Source: Forficula auricularia
Lineage: Eukaryota; Arthropoda; Insecta; Dermaptera; Forficulidae
Direction: 5' to 3'
Assembly (NCBI GenBank): GCA_024734495.1
Contig: JALMQS010000136.1
Span: 1,202,929 to 1,266,928 of the forward strand
DNA length: 64,000 bases
The notes under the pieces were generated by a model. The model did not search any database. It worked only from the letters and a program-made list of their open reading frames with translations, and had not been told where the DNA came from. A program made the translations under genes and the position numbers. Of the stretch, positions 55,371 to 64,000 are shown piece after piece. Positions within the stretch are counted from its first letter, which is position 1; every line of letters begins with the position of its first letter.

Positions 55371-55889
55371 GTGTGGGAATTTACACCGCGTGATATAAAA
55401 GTATACGAACAATTATAAATAAGGAATCAGTGAATTTTTATCGCAATAATTATTTTTTCCATGGAAAATTTGTTTAATGAATCAGTATGGCTCATATAAA
55501 ATGTAAACAAACAAACAATTTGAGACACAAAAAAGTGCTCTCCAAACAAGCTACCTGAAACTTTAGAAATTGTATTTCAGTTTGCCCGCTATTTGTAACC
55601 TAAATGAATGAATGGAATCAACTGAAACCGGCGTAATGAAATCTTTTTTTAATAAGAATTGGTGGAATTTTCATAGAGTATCACAAAATGAAATGGTTTT
55701 TAATTGAAAGAAAGGCAAAAGATATGAATAGCCCCGAAATTAAACTTTCATTTTCCAGATTTAATTTGTCCACTGGAATTATTAATCGAGTTCTGTGGTA
55801 TTTTTTGATTGAAAAAAAAGAAAAAAATACCACTCCCGCATGCACTCTTGGAGTATTTCTAATTATATTCGCTTTTATTTATGACTAAG

Positions 55890-56280
55890 GGATGTAAATG
55901 AAAGCTCCGCGAGTCTAAAACCTAAAACCAAACCCTCTCCGCCGTTAACGTCGGTCGCTCTCTCTCTGAGACTCTCGGCGTGTTAATTAAATTACTAATA
56001 CCGAAAGAGAGTAGGATTTGGGGGGTGGGATTCAGGGGTGGTTTTGAGTGAGAAGGAAGTCAGGAGGCGTCGCGAAGTTGCTGCTCGGGTCCTCATGTGA
56101 CAGGTCCATGATTGATCGGCAGCCTAATTGGATGATCGATGGCCAGAAGAGGAGCTGGAGCCGCGGCGGACCCCCGTGCAGAATTGGGTGGCGGCTGCTT
56201 CATCAGTCAGCGGTGCAAAAGTAAAGAAGCCGCCTGTCTTGGCTATATTCAAGCCTTTCTCTCTCTTTCTCTCTATTGGT
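55890..56280. promoter_or_regulatory. GC-rich unique block with homeodomain-type words
   Basis: A ~390-bp unique, CpG-containing island in AT-rich DNA. It holds TTAATTAAATTACTAAT, CATGATTGATCGGC (TGATTGAT fits a PBC/Hox site) and CCTAATTGG close together, plus CCGCGGCGG. No coding frame. A strong candidate for a developmental enhancer or promoter; inference only. Confidence 0.35.
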
Positions 56281-56674
56281 TAAATTGATTTCAAATTTAA
56301 CATTTCAGAATTTAGTAATTAAGCTGAAATAAGATACAATCCATGAAAAGTCACCCTGTATACCATGAGAAAAAAATCGATTTTTGATTTTCAATGGAAG
56401 GTTACACGAAACATCACGAGACCGAAAATCTTTAAAACTGATAATATGATTTCAATTCAAGGTGTACCTAGTAGCTATGAAGTAAATCCTTTACATAAAA
56501 TAGACATCAAATAAACAGATTAGGATGAATGGGAACAAATCTACGATTAATTGTATACGGAGCTATACACAAAGAGATCTGTCTTGAGAGGGTCTTATTA
56601 TTAGATTTTTTCTTCGGAAATGAGTTTATGACGTATCCTGGTGGACAGCCATCATTCTTACAGGCATGCTTGAT

Positions 56675-56735
56675 CAAGCAGAGGACAACCTCTTTGTTTC
56701 TCTTTATGAATAAATTTGTGTTTATCAAATGAATT
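56675..56735 (+). repeat. F2/F3 PLE tail fragment
   Basis: ATCAAGCAGAGGACAACCTC, TTTGTTTCTCTTTATGAATA. Confidence 0.55.
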
Positions 56736-56843
56736 TATTTCATCGGTCAATTTTATAATGATATCTTTTTTTACTGTTCAATCAAATATAAAAAATATTA
56801 AAAATAACCAAGAAAAATATTAGTCATGCAAAAAAAAAATTTC

Positions 56844-57270
56844 ACGAAATGTTTTCAGGTAAAAAACTAAAATTTAGTAGAGTGTAATGTGAAAATACAT
56901 AGATACGAATCGAGTTTCATTAGATAAAATTATTTAAGATTGGCAATTTATTCTCACACGAAACATTGCATTAAAATGCAAAAATACATATTTGCATACC
57001 AAGTTTTAGTTTATTAAATAAATCCATTCTATATTGACAATTCATATTCTCAGGAAAGATTTTCAGATATATAGCTAAAATGTGGTGCATTGTAACATAG
57101 CTGCGTACCAGTTTTCAACTCATTAACTAAAATCATTCAAGATTGGCATTTTGTACTTTCAGGAAACGTTTTCTGGTATAAGATTAAAATTTGGTGAATT
57201 GTAATGTGAAAATCATATTTGTGTTCCAATTTTCAGCTCATTAGGTACCCATAACTAAAACCATTTATAC
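56844..57270 (+). repeat. ~110-bp tandem repeat, four diverged units
   Basis: Units start near 56844, 56958, 57052 and 57162. Each runs through CGAAA(C/T)(G/A)TTTTC, a CTAAAATTTGGTG block, TGTAATGTGAAAATA, a CCAAGTTTTCAGCTCATTA block, and CATTCAAGATTGGCA. Unit 2 is internally deleted. Confidence 0.75.
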
Positions 57271-59270
57271 CAAATTAAAATAATTTGTATCTTATATAAG
57301 CATCATTTTTTTTCTTAATTGATATTTTTCATCAGAGAAAAAAATAAATTCGAAATATTCGAGAAAACATGTTTTTCCAAACTAATTCGTCAACACGTCT
57401 CAACTTGTCTATGCGTGTTTTCATCATTAAAAAATCTATTAAATATTTGTAATTGGATATAAGCAAAACGGGCAATTCTAGAGCAATTGAGTACTGATAC
57501 TATCTAATGGTTGACTTCTTAACCAAATTGACATTATTTATTTATTTATGTTATTAAAAAACAAAAATATCCTTCGATGGCTTCTTTTAATTATTACGCA
57601 TGTTTACAGTTTATTTGCTAATAAAGTTAGAAGAGAGAAGGAAAGCATTATATCGCCCTCTCTTTCCCACTATGATTGGGATGAATATAAACTAAGAGAT
57701 ATAGCATAGACTGCGATTTGGTTCAGCATTTATAAATTTATAAATTCACCTCTGTTTGAGATAATGTACAAACAAATTGATTTATTTTTTTCGAAAGATC
57801 TTAAAAAAGGCTATCTAAAACCAATTTAATAAGAAAATCTTAGTTTTAAAAACCTTCAAAAAATTTTTGTAATAAACATTTAAAAAAAATATATTATTTT
57901 TTTTTTAATTTCTTTGAGTGAGTACCTTTGTTTTTGAAATTGCTGTTTTTTTGTGTCCAGTCCATTTTAAATACTGAGAAATCAAATTTTGTAATTACTT
58001 GTTTTTAATAAGATTAAAATTTCAATAGATTTCTTTTGAAATTGAAACCTGCATACTTAATGTTTTTTGTTTTTATTTTACTTTTTTGAATAATTAATAT
58101 ACTAAAGAAACCATTGGTTATGGTAAAGTGTTACTAGATTTTTCACATGGATTATTCTTCAATTTAATTTGTGAATTGACTAAGGATATCAAAGTTGTTA
58201 TTAGATAAGTTTTATTGTATATCCGTAGTAGGTCCACCCCCCTCTTGAGAAATGAATTCAAGTGCTAAAAACGTTATCTTGGAATTTCGGGGAATAATAC
58301 AAAACTCACTTGTTTTGGTCTCTTCTTCATTTTTTATTTGCCATATTTGGTATCGAGAATCTTAGGGACAATTTTAAAGAATGTTCTTTATCTAATGGGA
58401 AACTATAGTAGTTACTGGGAGGGTTTACTCTTGTTACTGTGTGTATAGAAAATATTCTGTAATACAAAATGATCCCTGAAAATGAAAGTCTAAAACAGGA
58501 ATAAATTCCGAGTCTTCTCATTTGGTAATCTAATGTGTTATCTACAAGGCTACCTGCGCCTATCACTACTTCTATACTCGTTTATTCTTGATAAAAAATA
58601 CAAATTAACATATTTTTTCAGGATTTTTTCTGGTGACGTCAATTGAGTTTACACTTCACTCTTGCTTCATTCTTTTTTCATCTTCCCCTCGTCCTCTTCC
58701 ACTCTCTTAATGCGATCAGGTTGAAGATGATATTGGGGGGAGGAAGGAAATGCTCTGGGACCACTTAAAACCTCACTTTTTTCTTTAAAAAAAATCATCT
58801 CCTCTCTCATGTCTGACGGTCTTAATATTTAATACCAATAAGCCCTATTATTTCCCTATCATGACACCTTTTTTTAGCAAAAAAAAAGTAGGAGGGGGAA
58901 AAGAAACCGTTTAAGCTTTTATCTTTGAGCAGAAGAAGAAAAAACATTTTTTTCTCTTATAATTATGTTTTCGATTAGATGGTGCAATGTATTTTTAATC
59001 AAACGCCCTCCGATACGTTTTTCCTTTCCAATCCCTACATGGATACATTTATAAGAAAGTCAGAGAGGGAGAGTGATATTTGATTTTATGAGTATAAAAA
59101 TGAACCCGAGTTTTTTTAAAGTGGCTGCTGAATGGGCTTGAAATGGGCTCTAAGTGCCGCTTATCTTATCCACTTATCATATATAACTATGCTATAATTA
59201 TAATAAATAAAGAATACTATTGGATGTAAAAAATAAATTTATTCTAAATTGCTTTTATTCTAGTTTATCT
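57271..59270. other. AT-rich stretch, nothing identified
   Basis: No gene or bounded repeat seen. Isolated GC-richer spots at 58230-58250 and 58670-58760. Confidence 0.4.
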
Positions 59271-59319
59271 TATAATTCAGCAGAATATGTGACATATAGC
59301 AATTTATGAGAAATGAAAG

Positions 59320-59620
59320 CATTAACATAAATAAGATAGAGCGAATTATTAAGTATTTGCGTCAAACCAGCTTTTAGACAACATTGGTGAATTTTTAAAA
59401 TGTTATTTATACAAGAAGATGTTGTAGCAAAAAGGTAATAAAAAGGAAACTTCTGTAGTCCGGAGCAGACCCTTGCATCGCGAAAAGAAGGCCAAAAACA
59501 GATTTTATGGATAGGGTCGGAGTCGAAGGTATCTGAAGATGCTAGACATGATAGACTGAAGGTCCAGAAGGATATAAGCAAGCAAAGAGCTCCAGTCTAG
59601 TTCCAGAAAGGGGTAAACAA
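59320..59620 (+). pseudogene. Possible RTE LINE remnants
   Basis: TGCGTCAAACCAGCTTTTAG at 59351-59370 matches the VSNQS end of the RTE copy at 48230. Further right, RRPKTDFMDRVGVEG followed by LKMLDMID resembles the GRPK-RW-D-V linker of RTE proteins. Strongly decayed; assignment uncertain. Confidence 0.3.
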
Positions 59621-60439
59621 GTTTGCTGTAATTAGTATTAATATCCTGAATACCTATAATTAAAAGTAAAAATTCATTAGAAACAGTAGTAATTCCACGA
59701 TTTACGATTTACACGATTAATTTTTTTCATGCAATTTATAGATTTTAAATGAAAGTCATGACACGAGTACATGTAAATTAATTCACTTAAATAAAATCAA
59801 AGTATTTTCTACTAGATAGCTTAAGTGATTAAAATAGGACATCTGGATTATTTTTTTTTCATATTCTTTAAATATTCTAACGCTAAAAATCATTAGCTAA
59901 ATTTGAAATTTTATTATATAACTTTAAATGAATTAGTTGTAGAGTATTTATAGAAAGTGTTTTTAAAATTTTACAAATTTTCAAATATAACAGATGAAAA
60001 TACTCTTGGCATTTTGGAATTTACGGAATCCACAGCATCCATGGACCGCACCCCAGTGGCATATATATATAGTTCATTTATTTAGCTTTGTGAAATTAAA
60101 TTAAGAGCCGATTAAATTTTGATTGAAATCGGCCCAAAAATTCATTCGTAGATTTGTTTATCACTGATCTAGTCAGGAATCTTTCAACTTTCAAATCCCA
60201 AATCCTCAAAAATCTCAGCTTCTTAAATTTGTTTTATAAAGTAATTCAAGTGTCTATAGACATTTCTAGGCTCTTTTGCATCATTAAAAATCTCTCTTAA
60301 CTACGGGTGAAATTGTTTATTCACTTTCTATCCTATTTGTTTTTCAACTTCGATAGATTGAACCCATCTTTTTTTTTTATTTCTATTTTGACCCTCTTTC
60401 TACTCCAATCATACAATCATTAATCAATATTTTTTTGTT

Positions 60440-60640
60440 TCTCAATTTCGAAACCCGTCACTGTCTCTGTCTGTCTGTATTTCGGTCGATGGAGTCCCCA
60501 AACAATATCCCTGGGACTCCGAGTCAATTTTCCTGTAGGATAAAAGGGACCTCGAGCATGTCCTTGTCCATGTCTTCCCTCTGGGAATGCTGAGGGACGT
60601 CCATCTCTTTGCGGACACTTGTCCACCCAGTAAGTTACTT
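60440..60640. other. GC-elevated unique segment, open on the minus strand
   Basis: Minus-strand frame of 68 codons (CPQRDGRPSAFPEGRHGQGH...) with no known family. On the plus strand the block ends TGTCCACCCA|GTAAGT, a good donor context, so it could be a non-coding or untranslated exon. Unresolved. Confidence 0.25.
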
Positions 60641-60680
60641 AAATTCTACAAATAAAAGACTTTAAATGTCTTTTTTATTC

Positions 60681-60905
60681 GATATTCTTTTATAAATAAT
60701 GAATGGAAGATGGATTGAATAATGGAATTGGAATAATTATCGGAAAAGAGGTTTTTTTTCTTTAATTAGTTTTTTCCTCTTATTAAAAACAAGGACTAAA
60801 AGATGATCAAGGACACTCGATGGTGGAGAAGTAATCTCCGGAATCGAAGCTCAAAAACAATGTATGCATAAATTCATGTAAAATTATTGGTTTAATAAAA
60901 TTTAT
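60681..60905 (+). mobile_element. F9 PLE fragment with decayed hammerhead
   Basis: Matches 63716-63910 in reverse complement (TGATCAAGGACA, GATGGTGGAGAAGTAA, GAAGCTCAAA). Ribozyme-like part at 60809-60860: TCGATGGT, helix II GGAGA/TCTCC, GGAATCG, AAGCTC. Both boxes are mutated. Confidence 0.5.
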
Positions 60906-61187
60906 AATATATATATATATATATTTGAATAGATTATTAACAAAACCTTTGAATTCTATTACTTCTTCTAATATAAATATAGCTGCTACCACCTACCCAC
61001 CTAAGCAACATTCTTATTAAAAAGAAAAGAAATAGACATAAAAAATCTAAATGTTTATGTAAATCATTATAAATATTAAATTTAAAAAAATTCACTGAAA
61101 TTAATTGAAAGTAATGCAAGGCAATCCAAGAAAAAATATACACATATCAAATAAGGTGTAATTTATTGGAATCCTTCCTCCTTTTCT

Positions 61188-61237
61188 TTCAAACCTTCGT
61201 TTCGGAGGATTCTTCCCTCCTTCTTCAGGGTTTCAAG
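61188..61237 (-). ncRNA. Hammerhead-like motif (Fcc)
   Basis: Minus strand: CTTGAAACC, CTGAAGAA, GGAGGGAAGAATCCTCC, GAAACGAAGGTTTGAA. Intact core and helix II GGAGG/CCUCC. Helix I TTGAAACC/GGTTTGAA has seven pairs. The cleavage dinucleotide is GA instead of UC. Confidence 0.68.
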
Positions 61238-61559
61238 TGGTCAAGCTGCCTTCCATTACTATCAAGTTCTACCAGTCCGTCTCTCTCCAGAGAAAATTTC
61301 TTTGCAAATAAATTCACTGTAATAATTTATAAAAGTCATTATATAAATTGATGTACCTCAAAGGGTTAGGCATTAATGGTGAGATTTATGTGGAACGTTA
61401 GATAAATACTTCTATAGCGCCCTAGATATTCTACATAGTAAAAAACTTATATAATCAGTTATACCTATGTATGGTGTATCTTTATTTGTATTAAGAAGAG
61501 AAACCTTGGTTGATTTTTTTTTTTTGGTAGTAATATCGATACGTTTTGTATTTTGCATG

Positions 61560-61960
61560 GGAGAGAAAGAGACCGATGGTTAGCTCACTTTTATTGCCAT
61601 CTCGCCGATACTTGAACTTTCCTCTTTTGCCCTCGCAGAGGTTAAAATGTTGGTGATAAAAATCCCTTGGATCCAGGTGATGAGTCCCCGGTTGTACCTC
61701 GTCTCCATTTGCAAGTTAAATGTTACCGGCGGCGGAGAAAGAAAAAAGGCGCATTCCTTTTTATCTGACTCTGGATGAGTCCCTCGGGACAAACGGCATC
61801 CCACTACCCACGCAACCCCCTTTTCTTATTGCTTTCGCCCTCTGTCTCGTAAAAACTCCTCAGAAATCATTGCGACTAACATTTAACAGGGCTAGCAAAA
61901 ACAACAACAACATCGTCTGCAATTTATTAATATAGCCAACACCTCGTTGAGATCAACGGA
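61560..61960. other. GC-elevated unique segment
   Basis: Unique, with GTTACCGGCGGCGGAG. Short frames on both strands, no protein recognised. Candidate regulatory DNA. Confidence 0.3.
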
Positions 61961-62150
61961 TAGAGAGAGAAAGGAACAACAACAGGGCATAAAACAACCC
62001 TTATAGATATTTTTTATTTTCAAATTCAAAAAAAAAATGTAATTTATTACATAATTCAAAGGATAAATCTGCTTTGATTTATATCTCTAATTACAAATAG
62101 ATTTACCAGAACAATAATTTATTATAATAATTTTATTTTAATTATTGACA

Positions 62151-62290
62151 TCTCATATATATAGAATCGGTTTCTCGAGAACGGCTCTAACGATTTGGAT
62201 GACATTCAAGGGCTAGGGGGTTTTTGATTCAGATTTTGATCTATCACGGTCTCATATTCGTCTAAATTGTTTTTGATGGGTTTTTTGTTA
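62151..62290 (+). mobile_element. Helitron-like 5' end fragment
   Basis: TCTCATATATATAGAATCGG, then CTCGAGAACGGCTCTAACGA, then TTTGGATGACATTC, a pattern common at Helitron 5' ends. The 3' end is not found. Confidence 0.5.
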
Positions 62291-62617
62291 ATTGAAATAA
62301 TTATTCACAGGTGGTTGTTTGAATAAAAATTTATAATTAAATTTTTTCATTTTTCTTTCAATAAAATTAATTGTTTTATTTTTATTTTAAATTCCAATAA
62401 TAGATCAATACAGATATTATTATATATTAGAATTTGACAATTTAATTAATTAAAGGTATTTTTCTATAAAATAATTTATTAGAATATTAATTTCATTCTC
62501 TTAAAAAATCTGATAATTCGAAGGGGTACTCCTTCTTCAGAGCCTCGGTGTATATTAATATTATTAATTTGAAAGTTTATATTAGAAAAATAAGGACACG
62601 TTTTTATGTATGACTTT

Positions 62618-62674
62618 TTTATTTATCAACCAACGTTTCGTCGACTTTGCCGACTTCTTCAGGGCTTCAAATAG
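62618..62674 (-). ncRNA. Hammerhead-like motif (F8, unit 1)
   Basis: Minus strand: ATTTGAAGCC, CTGAAGAA, GTCGGCAAAGTCGAC, GAAACGTT, GGTTGATAAAT. Helix I AGCC/GGUU plus AUUU/AAAU around an internal loop, helix II GUCG/CGAC, minimal helix III AC/GU. Complete core. Confidence 0.78.
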
Positions 62675-62984
62675 TCATGTCACACATTCAAAATTTATAA
62701 TTAAATTTTTTCATTTTTTCCTTTCAATAAAATTAATTATGTATTTTATTTAAATTCCAATAATAGATCAATACAGATATTATTATATATTAGAATTTGA
62801 CAATTTAATTAATTAAAGGTATTTTTCTATAAAATAATTTATTAGAATATTAATTTCATTCTCTTAAAAAATCTGATAATTCGAAGGGTACTCCTTCTTC
62901 AGAGCCTCGGTGTATATTAATATTATTAATTTGAAAGTTTTTGTATGGAAAAAATAAGGACACGTTTTTATGTATGACTTTTTA

Positions 62985-63035
62985 TTATCAACAATAGCTT
63001 GTTTGACTTTTGCCGACTTTTTTCAAGTTTTCAAA
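62985..63035 (-). ncRNA. Hammerhead-like motif (F8, unit 2), decayed
   Basis: Minus strand: CTTGAAAAAAGTCGGCAAAA, GTCAAACAAGC. Same positions as unit 1, but both core boxes are lost. Confidence 0.5.
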
Positions 63036-63565
63036 TAGTCATGTCACATATTTCGTCTAAATTTTCTTATTATCTTCGTTACTTATAGAAGATCATTAGA
63101 ACACAATTTCAAAAAAAAATATTTGGACATTCACAAAAAAACAATTTTTTTTCTTTTTTATTTTTTTATATTAACAATTTCATTAGATATAAAAAACAGA
63201 AATAACATATATAGAATGAGGCAACGTTGTTTAGAATTTGAGATTTCTTTATGTAAGGATCAAAAAGGAGAAAAATATTCTATTCTGGTTCATAAACAGG
63301 GTTGCCTCATTCTATATATATATGTAATTTCTGTTTTATATCTATTGAAATTGTTAATATAAAAAAAAAGAAAGAAAAATTGTTTTTCTGAATGTGTCAA
63401 ATATTTTTTTGAAATTTGTGTTCTGATGGTTTTCAATGGTAACGAAGATAATAAGAAAATTTAGAGGAATGTGTGACATGACTATTTGAAGCCCCGAAGA
63501 AGTCGGCAAAGTCGACGAAACGTTGGTTGATAAATAAAAATCACACATAAAAAACATGTCCTTAT
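63036..63565. mobile_element. F8 PLE inverted dimer
   Basis: The left arm 63036-63225 is the inverse of 63296-63480 (ATTTCGTCTAAATTTTCTTA; AGATATAAAAAACAGAAATA; GAATGAGGCAAC on both sides). The loop is ~70 bp. The right arm continues into an F8 ribozyme core at 63482-63536. Shares its left outer part with the tandem dimer. Confidence 0.8.
63482..63536 (+). ncRNA. Hammerhead-like motif (F8, right arm)
   Basis: ATTTGAAGCC, CCGAAGAA, GTCGGCAAAGTCGAC, GAAACGTT, GGTTGATAAAT. U4 is C (CCGAAGA); all helices as in 62618-62674. Confidence 0.65.
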
Positions 63566-63659
63566 TTTCCTAATAGAAACTTTCAAATTAATCCAAATTA
63601 TGGATTCGAAATGATAATAATAATTACTATTATTTTTAATTGTAATTACATCTGTAAAA

Positions 63660-64000
63660 CTTTGTGGCAGTGATACGTCTTGATGATGGCCATATGGGTG
63701 TAAATGTTGGTAAATTTTAAATAAATTTTATTAAACCAATTATTTTACATGAATCATGCAATACATTGTATTTGAGCTTCGACTTCGGTGTTACTTCTCC
63801 ACCATCGACTGTCCTTGATCATCTTTTTTTAGTCCTTGTTTTTGGCTACAAGAGGAAAACTAATTAAATAAAAAAACTCTTTTTCCGATAATTATTCCAA
63901 TTCCATTATTCTCCTCCGTCAATCTATCCCCACTCCATGAAAACGTTGGTAAAACTTATTTAACCAATTATTTTACATGAATTAATGTATACATTGTATT
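63660..64000. mobile_element. F9 PLE fragments
   Basis: TCTTGATGATGGCCATATGG at 63679-63698 keeps the first box and half of helix II, but GAAAC has become TAAAT. 63716-63910 is the inverse of 60681-60905. CCAATTATTTTACATGAA occurs twice (63737-63754; 63964-63981), the second after GAAAACGTTGGTAAA. Confidence 0.5.

Larger units (their letters stand above)
62329..63050 (-). mobile_element. Retrozyme-like tandem dimer (F8)
   Basis: Two direct ~360-bp units (62329-62690 and 62690-63050). Both contain ATAATAGATCAATACAGATA, GATAATTCGAAGG and GGACACGTTTTTATGTATGA in the same order and end with an F8 hammerhead region on the minus strand. The first core is intact, the second decayed. Non-coding. Size, tandem structure and one ribozyme per unit match animal retrozymes; they also match a tandem PLE pLTR. 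Confidence 0.72.

Noticed and set aside
62329..63050. CRISPR-like or satellite array
   Set aside because: Only two long units with no short repeat-spacer pattern; explained as a ribozyme-bearing retroelement dimer.

Overview
The window is eukaryotic, very AT-rich, non-coding DNA from a metazoan, most likely an arthropod. The basis is the repeat content: tRNA-derived SINEs with target duplications, RTE and CR1/Jockey-like LINE tails, Helitrons, hAT and Tc1/mariner-like MITEs, and many short Penelope-like retroelement (PLE) remnants. The species cannot be named from this. I see no complete protein gene, no tRNA or rRNA gene, and no bacterial feature. A 100-N scaffold gap lies at 10716-10815.

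The dominant signal is a set of about 30 motifs on both strands that match the type I hammerhead ribozyme (HHR) core: CTGANGA, helix II, GAAA, a very short helix III, then a cleavable base and helix I. They belong to roughly ten sequence families, called F1-F10, PLE-A and Fcc here. In several families helix I and helix II are re-formed with different bases, so the fold is conserved rather than the sequence. PLEs are known to carry such ribozymes. No reverse transcriptase or GIY-YIG frame is visible, so all copies are non-autonomous. Eight of the insertions are head-to-head inverted dimers, each bounded by a direct target duplication of 10-21 bp, and one dimer is nested inside another (29.2-30.6 kb). 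A head-to-tail dimer of a ~360-bp HHR unit at 62.3-63.05 kb looks like an animal retrozyme.

Layout. 1-3 kb: Helitron and two fused MITEs. 4-8 kb: PLE fragments and three SINEs. 8.9-11.7 kb: hAT-like element, a MITE split by an inverted PLE dimer that contains the gap, and a LINE tail. 13-21 kb: PLE and HHR units, two more MITE copies and a Helitron-like repeat. 21.5-28.3 kb: GC-richer unique DNA, LINE tail, hAT MITE, Helitrons, a long-TIR foldback element, and a candidate host 5' exon ending ATG|GTAAGT at 28268. 29-30.6 kb: nested inverted PLE dimers. 31-39 kb: mostly empty AT-rich DNA. 39-54 kb: PLE dimers, hAT, mariner-like and other MITEs, RTE and LINE tails. 55-61 kb: unique DNA with one GC-rich segment and a ~110-bp tandem repeat. 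61-64 kb: retrozyme-like array and PLE palindrome.

Between the repeats, about a dozen GC-elevated unique segments of 150-550 bp recur. They look like conserved non-coding or regulatory DNA of a large intron or gene desert. This is inference, since no alignment could be run.
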